From positions 1,550,001 through 1,614,000 of the forward strand of contig NZ_CP017886.1 in NCBI RefSeq assembly GCF_001874645.1: a DNA stretch of 64,000 bases, given 5' to 3'. Under the pieces are notes generated by a model. That model ran no database searches. It saw nothing but the letters and a program-made list of their open reading frames with translations, and was not told where the DNA came from. Source of the stretch: Pseudomonas frederiksbergensis. GTDB lineage: Bacteria > Pseudomonadota > Gammaproteobacteria > Pseudomonadales > Pseudomonadaceae. Of the stretch, positions 11,526-20,687 are shown piece by piece. Numbering within the stretch: position 1 is the stretch's first letter; each line of letters starts with the position of its first letter. Both the position numbers and the translations under genes were made by a program.

Positions 11526-12295
11526 GCACTCAAGCCGATTTCGCCGCCGCCCTGTTTGATCCTCAACGACCCTGCCCTGACGGGTTGTTCAGCGCCAACG
11601 GCGCTGAGCCGGATAGCCGCTTCGCGGTGTACCGCAACAACGTGCAGGGTTCGCTGATCAACGCCTTGGCCGACAGTTATCCGGTGGTCTTGCAGTTGGT
11701 AGGGGAAGAGTTTTTTCGGGCGATGGCCCAGTTCTACGTAAAAACATTTGTACCCACCAGCCCACTGATCAACGATTATGGCAGCGACTTTTCAGGCTTC
11801 ATCGAACACTTTGCACCCGCCGCTTCGGTGCCGTATCTGGCGGACGTCGCACGCCTGGAGCGCTTGCGAGTGATGGCCTATCACGCGGCGGATGCCAACG
11901 TCGTCGACCCTGCACACATTGCAGCGGCCATGAGCGAGCCCGAAGCGCTCGCACAACTGCACATTCATCTGCATCCCTCAACGTTCACGCTGAACTCCCC
12001 GTACGCCGTGGTTGCCCTATGGGCCGCCCACCAGGCTGACACGCCACCCCAGGACCTTGAGCCGTATCACCCGCAAAGCGCGCTGGTGCTGCGCAACGGC
12101 CTGGAGGTCGAGGTCTTTGCGATTGATGTCGGCACTGCGACCTTCATCCACAGCCTGCAAAACAACCGTCCTCTGGGGCAAGCGGTAGCCGATGCCCTGT
12201 ACGCCGCGCCGGTGTTCGACCTGAGCCAGTGCCTGGCACTGCTGATCGGCCACAACGGCATTACCCATTTACAACACGACAAGGTATCGCCATGA
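11522..12295 (+). CDS. DUF2063 family protein (BufC, MNIO partner)
   Basis: A 257-residue protein with the DUF2063 N-terminal region ([16 protein letters not shown], then [17 protein letters not shown] and [18 protein letters not shown]). Pfam labels this a putative DNA-binding domain. In bufferin-type clusters, however, this family is the partner of the DUF692 enzyme and probably recognises the precursor. It overlaps bufB by four bases and the DoxX gene by four bases, so expression is coupled. I see no signal peptide or membrane segment. The DNA-binding label is likely misleading in this context. Confidence 0.88.
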   Translation: MSTQADFAAALFDPQRPCPDGLFSANGAEPDSRFAVYRNNVQGSLINALADSYPVVLQLVGEEFFRAMAQFYVKTFVPTSPLINDYGSDFSGFIEHFAPAASVPYLADVARLERLRVMAYHAADANVVDPAHIAAAMSEPEALAQLHIHLHPSTFTLNSPYAVVALWAAHQADTPPQDLEPYHPQSALVLRNGLEVEVFAIDVGTATFIHSLQNNRPLGQAVADALYAAPVFDLSQCLALLIGHNGITHLQHDKVSP

Positions 12296-12804
12296 ACACC
12301 CGCACAGAGCACCCGAATGCCATCACCCGCCTGATCGAACGGTTCATCGAACTGTTCGAAAGGATCCCCCACAGCCTGATCGCCTTCGTTGCACGCTTCT
12401 CCATTGCCGCGGTGTTCTGGAAGTCTGGCCAGACCAAGGTCGAGGGCCTGGCTATCGACCTGTTCGACGGGACCTTCCAACTCGGTATTCCGCGCCTGGC
12501 AGACTCGACCATTCCGCTGTTCCAAAGCGAATACCACGTGCCGCTGCTGTCCCCGGAACTGGCGGCGCACATGGCGGCCTTCGCCGAGCATTTCTTCCCG
12601 ATCCTGATCCTCGTCGGCTTCGCCACACGCTTCTCGGCCTTGGCGCTACTGGGCATGACCCTGACCATTCAAACCTTTGTCTACCCGGACGCCTACCCGA
12701 CTCACGGCACCTGGGCAGCCATTCTGTTGTACCTGATGGCCAGAGGTCCGGGCGTGCTGTCGATCGATCATCTGATCGCCAAACGTTACTCCGCCAAACG
12801 CTAA
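12292..12804 (+). CDS. DoxX family membrane protein
   Basis: A 170-residue inner-membrane protein with about four transmembrane segments. The first DoxX segment is ARFSIAAVFWKSGQTKVEG, followed by a PILILVGFATRFSALALLGM segment and a final WAAILLYLMARGPGVLSID region. DoxX proteins are common last genes in DUF2282-DUF692-DUF2063 operons. Their role there is uncertain: redox or quinone-linked chemistry is a guess. The ATGA overlap with bufC shows it belongs to the operon. The frame is open further upstream, but the overlap position fits best. Confidence 0.87.
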   Translation: MNTRTEHPNAITRLIERFIELFERIPHSLIAFVARFSIAAVFWKSGQTKVEGLAIDLFDGTFQLGIPRLADSTIPLFQSEYHVPLLSPELAAHMAAFAEHFFPILILVGFATRFSALALLGMTLTIQTFVYPDAYPTHGTWAAILLYLMARGPGVLSIDHLIAKRYSAKR

Positions 12805-12809
12805 GCCCT

Positions 12810-12948
12810 TGTAGCAGCTGCCGAAGGCTGCGTTCGAGTGCGAAGCGCTCGTACATCAGGCGACACGCGCTTTCAAGTAAACTGCATATTCAGGGTTTGC
12901 GAGGACTTCGTCCCCGGACGCAGCCTCGCCAGCTCGGCAGCTGCTACA
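12810..12948. repeat. Diverged REP pair overlapping the LysR stop codon
   Basis: TTGTAGCAGCTGCC at 12810 is mirrored by its complement ending at 12948, with REP-like cores (GAAGGCTGCG, CGCAGCCTCGCC) inside. The spacer is long. The minus-strand LysR gene ends with a TAG inside the right-hand copy. Confidence 0.75.
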
Positions 12949-13852
12949 GCCGATCCAGCGCTTCGCCGCTGCGCTTGAACCACCCCATCAGATAGTCGGC
13001 CAATACCTGCGTACGCTTGGGCAAGCCGCCCTGATACGGATGCACCAGATACATCGGCATGCTGCGGGTCTGATAGTCGCGCAGCAGCCAGCGCAAACGG
13101 CCATCGGCCAGTTCAGCCTGCAACAAGTAAGAAGGCAGGCGTGCAATGCCCGCGTGGGCAAGCGCAGCCTTCTTCAACAGGTTGTAGTGGTTACTGGCGA
13201 ACGGCCCCGAAACCCGCACTCGCAACAGTTCATGTTGCTGGTGATACAGCCACTCTTCCCGGCCGCTGTAATGGCTGTTGAGCAGGCAACGATGATCGGC
13301 CAGGTCCGCCGGTGTCTGCGGCTCACCAAACTGCTCAAGATAAGCCGGGCTCGCGCAGGTCATCTCGTGCCAGGCCAACAGCGGCTTCGCCACCATTCGC
13401 TCGTCGTTGGCCACTTCTGAACGAATCGCCAGATCGAACCCATCCCGTGACAAGTCCCGGTAACTGTTGTTCAGCTCAAGCTCGATCTGCACTTCGGGGT
13501 ACTCTCGGGAAAACTCCAGCAGCAACCCATCGAAAAAAGTCTCTCCCAGCGACACCGGGACCGTCATCCGAATGGGCCCCGCCATATCGTCCTTCAACCG
13601 TGCCAGGGCCTGTCGCGCCCGCTCTACCTGAATCACCAGCGCCTGCGCTTGCGGTAACAACGCCGCACCCGCCGCTGTCAGACTCAAGCGCCGTGTTGTT
13701 CGCTGCAGCAGCACCACGCTGAAACGTGTCTCCAACAAGCTGATGCGCTTGGACAACTGCCCTTTGCTACACCCCAATTGCTGCGCTGCCAGAGTGAAAC
13801 TGCCGGCTTCGATCAACACTGCAAACGCCGCCAGATCGTCCATTTCGCTCAT
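12944..13852 (-). CDS. LysR-family transcriptional regulator
   Basis: A 302-residue LysR regulator. The winged helix-turn-helix lies at residues 1-60 (LAAFAVLIEAGSFTLAAQQLGCSKGQLSKRISLLE), followed by the linker helix and a substrate-binding domain beginning around IRMTVPVSLGETF. A frame 56 codons longer exists upstream, but MSEMDD at 13852 gives the normal LysR length. It is divergent from the short dehydrogenase-like gene, separated by 104 bases, so it probably regulates that gene and itself. The effector is unknown. Its stop codon is the TAG within a REP-type TGTAGCAGC motif. Confidence 0.9.
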   Translation of the reverse strand: MSEMDDLAAFAVLIEAGSFTLAAQQLGCSKGQLSKRISLLETRFSVVLLQRTTRRLSLTAAGAALLPQAQALVIQVERARQALARLKDDMAGPIRMTVPVSLGETFFDGLLLEFSREYPEVQIELELNNSYRDLSRDGFDLAIRSEVANDERMVAKPLLAWHEMTCASPAYLEQFGEPQTPADLADHRCLLNSHYSGREEWLYHQQHELLRVRVSGPFASNHYNLLKKAALAHAGIARLPSYLLQAELADGRLRWLLRDYQTRSMPMYLVHPYQGGLPKRTQVLADYLMGWFKRSGEALDRL

Positions 13853-13956
13853 GGATTGTTTCCATTTGAAAACCAAAGGTTGCCCATTAGCACGCTTATC
13901 AATGAAAAAAACCACACTAAACTGAAACCTGGTCCAACCCATTAAGGAGCAGCACG

Positions 13957-14556
13957 ATGAAAATTCTACTGATTGGCGCCAGCGGTACTGTGGGCTCAGC
14001 CATTGATCGCGAACTGGCACCGCGCCATGAAATCGTCCGCATTGGCCGCAAGAGCGGGGATTTTCAGGTGGATATCAGTGACAGCGAGTCCATCCGCAAA
14101 CTGTTCAAACAGACCGGCACCTTCGATGCACTGATCTGCGCCGCCGGCAGCGTCAACTTCGTGCCGCTGGCGAACATGACCGAAAAAGACTTCGAGCTGG
14201 GTTTGCGGGACAAGCTGATGGGCCAGGTCAACCTGCTGCTGATCGGTCGCGAGTTCGCCAATGACGGTGCTTCCTTCACCTTCACCACCGGCATTCTCAG
14301 CCACGACCCGATTCGTACCGGCAGCTCGGCGGCCATGGTCAATGGTGCCCTCGACAGCTTCGTCCGCGCGGCAGCTATCGAATTGCCGCGCGGTCTGCGC
14401 ATCAACTCGGTCAGCCCGAACGTCCTGCTCGAAGCCATGGGCAGTTACGCACCGTACTTCCGCGGATTCAAACCGGTTCCAGCCGCCGATGTGGCGCTGG
14501 CCTACGCTAAAAGTGTCGAAGGCTTGCAAACCGGCCAGACCTACAACGTCGGCTAA
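13957..14556 (+). CDS. Short-chain dehydrogenase-like protein lacking the YxxxK pair
   Basis: A 199-residue Rossmann-fold protein with the nucleotide-binding GASGTVG at residues 7-13 and a conserved CAAG motif (ICAAGSVNF). It is shorter than typical SDR enzymes (about 250). At the catalytic helix it reads SAAMVNGALDSF where active SDRs carry YxxxK, so both the Tyr and the Lys appear to be missing. I recall a Pseudomonas/proteobacterial subfamily of this length with the same feature. It may bind NAD(P)H without acting as a standard oxidoreductase. A GGAGCA ribosome binding site precedes the ATG. It is divergent from the LysR regulator. Confidence 0.82.
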   Translation: MKILLIGASGTVGSAIDRELAPRHEIVRIGRKSGDFQVDISDSESIRKLFKQTGTFDALICAAGSVNFVPLANMTEKDFELGLRDKLMGQVNLLLIGREFANDGASFTFTTGILSHDPIRTGSSAAMVNGALDSFVRAAAIELPRGLRINSVSPNVLLEAMGSYAPYFRGFKPVPAADVALAYAKSVEGLQTGQTYNVG

Positions 14557-14570
14557 GACCAACACGTTTT

Positions 14571-14600
14571 TGTAGGAGCAGGCTGCGCCAGCTCCTACAG
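14571..14600. repeat. Short single REP hairpin
   Basis: TGTAGGAGC, a GGCTGCGCC core and GCTCCTACA form one hairpin between the dehydrogenase-like gene and the lipoprotein gene. Confidence 0.75.
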
Positions 14601-14675
14601 AAGGTCGGCGCAATGCAGGGTTGTGATGAGCGGTCAGCCTGAGTAACGTGGCGGCACTTGTCTGGAGACCCTACG

Positions 14676-15350
14676 ATGCGTGCTGCCCGTTCCCTGATGT
14701 TTGTCGCCCTGCTTCCTGTATTCGCCGGTTGCCAGCTGCTGCAGAGCCAGCCTGAAAAACCGTCCACGGCGGGCCTGACCCGCCTGCAGGGCGAACTCAG
14801 CATGGACAACGGCAAGCTGGTGTTTCAGCCGTGCCAGGAAAACAAGCTGTATGTCGTCAATGACGCCGGCAGCACCAGCATCCTGCAGGAAGCCGCAACA
14901 CTGGCAGGCACGCAGCACACCATTTTCGCTGACGTGCGTGGCCGGGTTGCCGCGGGCAAATCAGCTGATGCGGGTGCCCGGTTCGACGTGCAGCAGCTAT
15001 ACCGTGTCGAACGCTCGGCCGCGGCCTGTGAAGACCCCAACTTCCAGCGGCTGATCCTGCGTGCCAGCGGCAACACGCCCGACTGGAACGTCAAGGTCAA
15101 CACCAAGGGCATGGTGATCGAGCGCGCCGGCCAGCCAGCGCTGGCCTTGCCGTTTCTGGAAGAACAACTCGGTGACGGGCGTTTCAGCCTCAGTAGCGAA
15201 GCCAATGACCAACACGTTGAACTCTGGATCGCACCACAACGCTGCGTCGACAGCGCCCACGGCAGCGTTCAATTCATGAGCGCCGAGCTGCGGGTCAACG
15301 GCCAGGTACAACGTGGCTGCGCGTATTTCGGCGGCTCACGTAACGACTGA
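14676..15350 (+). CDS. COG3650-like lipoprotein of unknown function
   Basis: A 224-residue lipoprotein with a signal peptide and the lipobox FAGC (Cys19). The mature part begins with QLLQSQPEKPSTAGLTRLQGEL and contains several cysteines (in QPCQENK, AACEDPN, QRCVDS and RGCAYFG) that could form disulfides in the periplasm. It resembles the 'COG3650 family' proteins of Pseudomonas and possibly META/HslJ-like folds; no function is established. The ATG at 14676 follows a CTGGAGACC ribosome binding site. An alternative start six codons upstream lacks support. Confidence 0.7.
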   Translation: MRAARSLMFVALLPVFAGCQLLQSQPEKPSTAGLTRLQGELSMDNGKLVFQPCQENKLYVVNDAGSTSILQEAATLAGTQHTIFADVRGRVAAGKSADAGARFDVQQLYRVERSAAACEDPNFQRLILRASGNTPDWNVKVNTKGMVIERAGQPALALPFLEEQLGDGRFSLSSEANDQHVELWIAPQRCVDSAHGSVQFMSAELRVNGQVQRGCAYFGGSRND

Positions 15351-15460
15351 TTCGACAGGATGCTGTTTTAGCCTCACCGGAACGGGCCGTTGAGGCTTAT
15401 AATCGCCGGTTTGTGAAACGCCTTTGGCGCAGTTGTGCGCCCCGCGAACCGGATCCCGTC

Positions 15461-17074
15461 ATGTTACGAATCACCGAACTCAAGTTGCCGATCGACCATC
15501 CCGAAGAAGACCTGCGGCCTGCCATCGTGCAGCGCCTGGGCATCGCCAGTGATGACCTGCTCGACTTCACCTTGTTCAAGCGCAGCTACGATGCGCGCAA
15601 AAAATCTTCCGAACTGTGCTTCATCTACACCATCGACCTCAGCGTGCGCGATGAGGCGACGTTGCTGCACACGTTCGCCGATGACCGTAACGTCAATGCG
15701 GCGCCGGATGTCAGCTACAAGGTCGTCGGCCAGGCGCCGACGGATTTGAGCCAACGGCCGATCGTGGTCGGTTTCGGTCCGTGCGGGATTTTCGCCGGGC
15801 TGCTGCTGGCGCAGATGGGGTTCAAGCCGATCATTCTTGAGCGTGGCACAGAAGTGCGTCAGCGCACCAAAGACACGTGGGGCCTGTGGCGCAAAAGCGT
15901 GCTGAATCCTGAGTCCAACGTGCAATTCGGTGAAGGCGGCGCGGGGACATTCTCTGACGGCAAGCTGTACAGCCAGATCAAGGACCCCAAGCACCACGGC
16001 CGCAAAGTCCTGCACGAGTTCGTCAAAGCCGGCGCGCCGGAAGAGATCCTCTACGTCAGCAAACCGCACATCGGTACGTTCCGTCTGACGGGCGTCGTCG
16101 AAAACATGCGTGAGCAGATTCGCGCGCTGGGCGGTGAAGTACGCTTCCAGCAGCGCGTCACCGACGTGCTGATCGAAGACGGCCAGTTGACCGGTATCGA
16201 GCTTGCCAGTGGCGAACAGATCCACTCGAAACACGTGATCCTCGCCCTCGGCCACAGCGCCCGCGACACCTTCCGCATGCTCCACGGCCGTGGCGTGTTC
16301 ATGGAAGCCAAGCCGTTTTCGGTGGGTTTCCGTATCGAACACCCGCAATCGCTGATCGACAGCGCGCGCCTGGGCAAATATGCCGGCCACCCGAAACTCG
16401 GTGCCGCCGACTACAAACTGGTGCACCACGCCAAGAACGGTCGTTCGGTCTACAGCTTCTGCATGTGCCCGGGCGGGACCGTGGTGGCGGCGACATCCGA
16501 GCCGAACCGTGTGGTGACCAACGGCATGAGCCAGTATTCGCGTAACGAACGTAACGCGAACTCCGGGATTGTGGTGGGCATCACCCCGGAAGTCGACTAT
16601 CCAGGCGGCCCGCTGGCCGGAATCGAGTTGCAGGAGCGTCTGGAATCCCACGCCTTTGTGCTGGGTGGCAGCAACTATGAAGCACCGGCGCAACTGGTCG
16701 GTGACTTCATCGCAGGCAAGCCGTCGACTGCTCTGGGCAGCGTCGAGCCGTCCTACAAACCCGGGGTTGCACTGGGCGATCTGGCGCTGGCCTTGCCGGC
16801 GTTTGCCATCGACGCCATTCGTGAAGCCTTGCCAGCCTTCGAGAAGCAGATTCGCGGCTATTCGCTGCACGACGCGGTGCTGACCGGGATCGAAACCCGC
16901 ACCTCTTCGCCGCTGCGGATTACCCGTAATGAGTCGATGCAGAGCCTGAACGTCAAAGGCCTGTTCCCGGCCGGTGAAGGCGCCGGTTATGCCGGTGGGA
17001 TTCTGTCGGCGGGTGTCGACGGGATTCGCATTGCCGAAGCGGTGGCGCGGGATATCCTCGGCATCGAGGCCTAA
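15461..17074 (+). CDS. NAD(P)/FAD-dependent oxidoreductase (COG2509 type)
   Basis: A 537-residue flavoprotein. An N-terminal domain of about 95 residues precedes the FAD-binding Rossmann motif VVGFGPCGIFAGLLLAQMG, followed by an acidic residue in LERG. FGEGGAGTFSDGKLY marks the substrate/FAD region, and the C-terminal FAD motif is GLFPAGEGAGYAGGILSAG. This is the large, poorly characterised FAD-dependent dehydrogenase family of COG2509. The substrate is unknown. The longer frame from 15413 is unlikely because MLRITELKLP at 15461 is the usual family start. Confidence 0.88.
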   Translation: MLRITELKLPIDHPEEDLRPAIVQRLGIASDDLLDFTLFKRSYDARKKSSELCFIYTIDLSVRDEATLLHTFADDRNVNAAPDVSYKVVGQAPTDLSQRPIVVGFGPCGIFAGLLLAQMGFKPIILERGTEVRQRTKDTWGLWRKSVLNPESNVQFGEGGAGTFSDGKLYSQIKDPKHHGRKVLHEFVKAGAPEEILYVSKPHIGTFRLTGVVENMREQIRALGGEVRFQQRVTDVLIEDGQLTGIELASGEQIHSKHVILALGHSARDTFRMLHGRGVFMEAKPFSVGFRIEHPQSLIDSARLGKYAGHPKLGAADYKLVHHAKNGRSVYSFCMCPGGTVVAATSEPNRVVTNGMSQYSRNERNANSGIVVGITPEVDYPGGPLAGIELQERLESHAFVLGGSNYEAPAQLVGDFIAGKPSTALGSVEPSYKPGVALGDLALALPAFAIDAIREALPAFEKQIRGYSLHDAVLTGIETRTSSPLRITRNESMQSLNVKGLFPAGEGAGYAGGILSAGVDGIRIAEAVARDILGIEA

Positions 17075-17085
17075 ACCTCTAGATC

Positions 17086-17164
17086 AAAAAATCGCAGCCT
17101 GCGGCAGCTCCTACGGGATGTACGTCGATCCGACGTAGGAGCTGCCGCAGGCTGCGATCTTTTT
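17086..17164. repeat. REP pair (inverted)
   Basis: Two facing REP cores (ATCGCAGCCTGCGGCAGCTC and its complement) lie between convergent genes and may serve as a bidirectional terminator. Confidence 0.92.
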
Positions 17165-17173
17165 CAGGCCTGT

Positions 17174-18268
17174 TTAAATACCGGCGCGCAACACGCTGGC
17201 CGGCAGAGGCTCACCGCGTTCGACACTGGCCGCAACGGCCGCGATCAGGCCACTCAGTTCATACCCCTGAGCCTTCAGCCAGTCCTGATCGTAATAGGTG
17301 GTCGCGTAGCGTTCGCCGCCATCACACAGAATCGCCACGATCGAGCCACTCTCCCCCGCTGTCACCATCTGCTGCGCCGCCATCAAGGCGCCAATCAGGT
17401 TAGTCCCGCTGGAACCACCCACCCGCCGGCCCAAGCGCTGCGCCAGGTAATGCATGGCCGCCAGCGACAACGCGTCCGGCACCTTGACCATCGCATCGAT
17501 GACCTTTGGCAAGAACGACGCCTCGACCCGTGGCCGCCCAATACCTTCGATCCGTGAACCGCAATCCAGACGCAAGCTCGCGTCGCCGGTCTGGTAGTAC
17601 TCGAAGAACACCGAACGCTCGGCATCAGCGCACAACACGCGGGTGCAATGCTGACGATAACGCACATAGCGCCCCAGCGTTGCCGTCGTACCGCCGGTGC
17701 CAGGGCTGGAAATCAACCAGCTCGGCTCCGGGTAACGCTCAAAACGCATCTGCTGGAAGATCGACTCGGCAATGTTGTTGTTCGCCCGCCAGTCGGTCGC
17801 ACGCTCGGCGTAGGTGAACTGATCGAGGAAATGGCCATCGTGCTCCCGAGCCAGACGCTCGGATTCGGCGTAGATCTGAGTCGGGTCCTGCACCAGATGG
17901 CTTTTGCCGCCGTAAAAAGCGATCTGTGCGATCTTTTCCTGAGACGTGGTGGCCGGCATCACGGCAATAAACGGCAAGCCGAGCAAGCGCGCGAAATACG
18001 CCTCGGAGATCGCCGTCGAGCCGCTGGACGCCTCAATCACCGGCGCCCCTGGCTTGAGCCAGCCGTTACACAGCGCGTAGAGAAACAATGAACGCGCCAG
18101 TCGATGTTTGAGGCTACCGGTGGGGTGACTGGATTCATCCTTGAAGTACAACTCGATGCCCGGCAATCCCGGCAGTGGCAAAGGAATCAGGTGCGTATCG
18201 GCGCTGCGCTGGAAGTCGGCTTCGATGATCCGGATAGCTTCGCGGGCCCACTGACGGTTGTCGCTCAT
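17174..18268 (-). CDS. PLP-dependent cysteine synthase-fold enzyme
   Basis: A 364-residue fold-type II PLP enzyme. The Schiff-base lysine is in [10 protein letters not shown], the substrate-binding loop is [11 protein letters not shown], the phosphate-binding loop is [13 protein letters not shown], and there is a [12 protein letters not shown] segment. These place it in the cysteine synthase/cystathionine beta-synthase family. It may be a cysteine desulfhydrase or a variant synthase; the sequence does not settle this. The start at 18268 (MSDNRQW) follows an AGAAAAAGACC-like purine stretch; a frame 17 codons longer is open. Confidence 0.85.
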   Translation of the reverse strand: MSDNRQWAREAIRIIEADFQRSADTHLIPLPLPGLPGIELYFKDESSHPTGSLKHRLARSLFLYALCNGWLKPGAPVIEASSGSTAISEAYFARLLGLPFIAVMPATTSQEKIAQIAFYGGKSHLVQDPTQIYAESERLAREHDGHFLDQFTYAERATDWRANNNIAESIFQQMRFERYPEPSWLISSPGTGGTTATLGRYVRYRQHCTRVLCADAERSVFFEYYQTGDASLRLDCGSRIEGIGRPRVEASFLPKVIDAMVKVPDALSLAAMHYLAQRLGRRVGGSSGTNLIGALMAAQQMVTAGESGSIVAILCDGGERYATTYYDQDWLKAQGYELSGLIAAVAASVERGEPLPASVLRAGI

Positions 18269-18545
18269 GGTCTTTTTCTCGTTGAATCGATTAGGCGTAG
18301 GGAAACCTGGCGGTGACAACAGGCAACGGATTGACCTGGTCGAAAGGCTCAGTCAGTAAGCTTAGGAAAAAACCTGCATAACGCACAGGTACAGCTGAGG
18401 CCCAATACGCCAGCCAACTGCTAGGCTCAGCGCGACAACCTTGGTTGTAACGACATATAACAAAAAAGAATATAACTTTTGTTTTAACAACTAACCGTAC
18501 GGGTTAGGGTGGTCCACCTTTTGAACCGATAGATGGAGAGCGACC
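18269..18545. promoter_or_regulatory. AT-rich divergent promoter region upstream of nhaA
   Basis: This 277-base gap separates the PLP enzyme gene from nhaA. It turns AT-rich near 18450-18490, with an AACAAAA/TTTTGTT inverted repeat, followed by CTAACC/GGTTAG at 18491-18507. These are candidate protein-binding sites for nhaA control, but no family can be named. Confidence 0.35.
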
Positions 18546-19733
18546 TTGCCTCTGCGTAGCACTTTCACGCGTTTCTTTCAGTTGGAAGCTGCCAGCGGTC
18601 TGTTACTGATTGCCGCTGCAGCTCTTGCCCTGATCATCAATAACTCACCGCTGTCCTGGCTCTACAACGGCCTGCTGGACACTCCCGTGGTCGCCCAGAT
18701 CGGCGCCCTGAAAATCGCCAAACCCCTGTTGTTATGGATCAACGACGGCCTGATGGCGATGTTTTTCCTGTTGATCGGCCTTGAGGTCAAACGCGAAATC
18801 CTTGAAGGCCACCTGTCCAAACCCTCGCAGATCGTACTGCCTGGCGCTGCGGCCATCGGCGGCATGGTCGTGCCGGCATTGATCTACTGGTTCCTCAACA
18901 AGGACAACCCGCCAGCCCTAGGTGGCTGGGCGATCCCGATGGCCACTGACATCGCCTTTGCACTGGGCGTGCTCGCCTTGCTGGGCAAGCGTGTGCCAGT
19001 CTCGCTGAAGTTGTTTTTGATGACGCTGGCGATCATCGATGACCTGGGTGCAATCATCGTCATCGCGATCTTCTACTCGGGCGCACTGTCGACCTTGTCG
19101 TTGATGCTGGCCGCCGCCTGTCTGGTGGCGCTGGTGGCGATGAATCGGCTAGGCGTGGTCAAGCTCGGCCCCTACATGATCATCGGCCTGATCCTCTGGG
19201 TCTGCGTACTCAAGAGTGGTGTCCATGCGACGCTGGCCGGTGTGACACTGGCGTTCTGCATTCCGCTACGTACGAAAAACGCCGAACCTTCACCGCTGCT
19301 GAGCCTGGAGCACGCGCTGCACCCATGGGTGGCCTTCGGTATCCTGCCACTGTTCGCTTTCGCCAATGCCGGTGTTTCACTGGTTGGCGTCAACCTTGAG
19401 AGCTTCACCCATCATGTACCGATGGGCATTGCCGCCGGTTTGCTGCTGGGCAAGACCATCGGAGTCCTGGGCCTGACCTGGCTGGCCGTCAAAACCGGTA
19501 TCGCCGCCCTGCCCGCTGGCGCCAATTGGGGCCAGGTACTCGGCGTGGCGATCCTCTGCGGTATCGGTTTCACCATGAGCCTGTTTGTCGGTTCCCTGGC
19601 CTTTGTGCCGGGCAGCAGCGAATACGCCGGCATGGACCGCATGGGCATTCTCACGGGCTCGATCCTCGCCGCATTGATCGGTTACGCGGTGACCGCAGCA
19701 GCCAGTCGCAAGAATGCGGTGTCGAGCGCTTAA
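18546..19733 (+). CDS. nhaA: Na+/H+ antiporter NhaA
   Basis: An inner-membrane antiporter of 395 residues that exports Na+ in exchange for protons. The NhaA signature runs through [29 protein letters not shown], the [12 protein letters not shown] segment (the Asp133 equivalent) and [11 protein letters not shown] (the Asp163/Asp164 equivalents that bind the ion). About twelve hydrophobic segments are present. The start is a TTG at 18546, chosen because GATGGAGAG lies just upstream and the residues after it match the family start. It is convergent with slyB across a shared terminator. Confidence 0.95.
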   Translation: MPLRSTFTRFFQLEAASGLLLIAAAALALIINNSPLSWLYNGLLDTPVVAQIGALKIAKPLLLWINDGLMAMFFLLIGLEVKREILEGHLSKPSQIVLPGAAAIGGMVVPALIYWFLNKDNPPALGGWAIPMATDIAFALGVLALLGKRVPVSLKLFLMTLAIIDDLGAIIVIAIFYSGALSTLSLMLAAACLVALVAMNRLGVVKLGPYMIIGLILWVCVLKSGVHATLAGVTLAFCIPLRTKNAEPSPLLSLEHALHPWVAFGILPLFAFANAGVSLVGVNLESFTHHVPMGIAAGLLLGKTIGVLGLTWLAVKTGIAALPAGANWGQVLGVAILCGIGFTMSLFVGSLAFVPGSSEYAGMDRMGILTGSILAALIGYAVTAAASRKNAVSSA

Positions 19734-19762
19734 GCAACCATGGCTTTAAAGGCTGAAAACAC

Positions 19763-19796
19763 AAAACCCCGACCAGTCACCTGATCGGGGTTTTGT
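19763..19796. terminator. Bidirectional terminator between nhaA and slyB
   Basis: AAAACCCCGA and TCGGGGTTTT flank a 12-base loop, with A and T runs on the two sides, between convergent genes. Confidence 0.88.
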
Positions 19797-19812
19797 TTTA
19801 AACGCGTAAAAC

Positions 19813-20277
19813 TTAGTGCGAAACGCGGCTGGTGCCACCGACGGTGGAGATGCGCACACGCTCGCCCACACGGAACACTTCGTTCGGCTGAACTTCCTGA
19901 ACGTAGGCGCGCATGCTGCCGTCGTCTTCGCGAACGGTGATTTCCACGCCTTGGGTGCGGGTCACGCCTTCTTCGATAGCAGAACCCGCCAGGCCGCCGG
20001 CTACTGCGCCGATTACCGCAGCGACAATGCTGCCTCTGCCACCGCCAATGGCACTACCGCCGACGCCACCCACGACCGCACCGGCTGCGCCGCCGATCGG
20101 GGTTTTGGTGCCTTCGATTTTCACCGGACGCAGGGACTCGATGGTACCCATGCGGATCGTCTGCACCCGACGTGCTTCGTCACGGGAGTAGGAGTCACCG
20201 GTCAGGCTCGATTGGCAACCGGTGAGCAACATCGCCATCGTAGAAAAAGAAGCAACCAGCAAAACAGACTTACGCAT
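19813..20277 (-). CDS. slyB: Outer-membrane lipoprotein SlyB (glycine zipper)
   Basis: A 154-residue lipoprotein with the lipobox LTGC (Cys21) and a glycine-zipper double-helix domain (PIGGAAGAVVGGVGGSAIGGG, then AAVIGAVAGGLAGSAIEE). A C-terminal beta domain follows (EITVREDDGSMRAYVQEVQPNEVF, GERVRI). This matches SlyB/Pcp, an abundant PhoP-linked outer-membrane stabilising lipoprotein in gamma-proteobacteria. The ATG at 20277 gives a standard signal peptide; the longer frame upstream does not. Confidence 0.92.
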   Translation of the reverse strand: MRKSVLLVASFSTMAMLLTGCQSSLTGDSYSRDEARRVQTIRMGTIESLRPVKIEGTKTPIGGAAGAVVGGVGGSAIGGGRGSIVAAVIGAVAGGLAGSAIEEGVTRTQGVEITVREDDGSMRAYVQEVQPNEVFRVGERVRISTVGGTSRVSH

Positions 20278-20445
20278 AGCATCAACTCCAAAGGACAGGT
20301 ATTCATTAAACTCCGCAGCTTGACGCCTGTCACGGCACCGCCCGGATAAAATTGGTTTCATTCAGGTGCAGTACAGTCGCACTTGAGAACTCAGCACACA
20401 GTAGCGCCAAATTCCAGAATCTGCGCCATTGCACCAAGGATTTTC

Positions 20446-20682
20446 ATGGATTACTTCATCATTGTCGTCACCACCGTTGCCGGACTGTACTTCCACTGGT
20501 GGCTGTATGTACGGATCAAACGCTGGATGGACCGTGATCTGGCGCTGGCACTTGCCGGCAATGACGAGCAGAAAAAGGCGTTCATGCTGCAACAACTGGC
20601 CAGTGCCCGGCAGCAGAAAGTCAAACGTCGGGACCTGCCACAGTGGCTGGAGGCGGCCGCAGCCACCTACCCCACTGTGTAA
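20446..20682 (+). CDS. Small membrane-anchored protein, unknown function
   Basis: A 78-residue protein with one N-terminal transmembrane segment (YFIIVVTTVAGLYFHWWLYV) followed by a charged cytoplasmic tail that ends in DLPQWLEAAAATYPTV. I recognise no domain. The ATG at 20446 has a CAAGGA ribosome binding site; an upstream extension of 21 codons is less likely. It lies five bases from the convergent pdxH stop. From memory, a similar small gene sits next to pdxH in other pseudomonads. Confidence 0.72.
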   Translation: MDYFIIVVTTVAGLYFHWWLYVRIKRWMDRDLALALAGNDEQKKAFMLQQLASARQQKVKRRDLPQWLEAAAATYPTV

Positions 20683-20687
20683 CCGGT

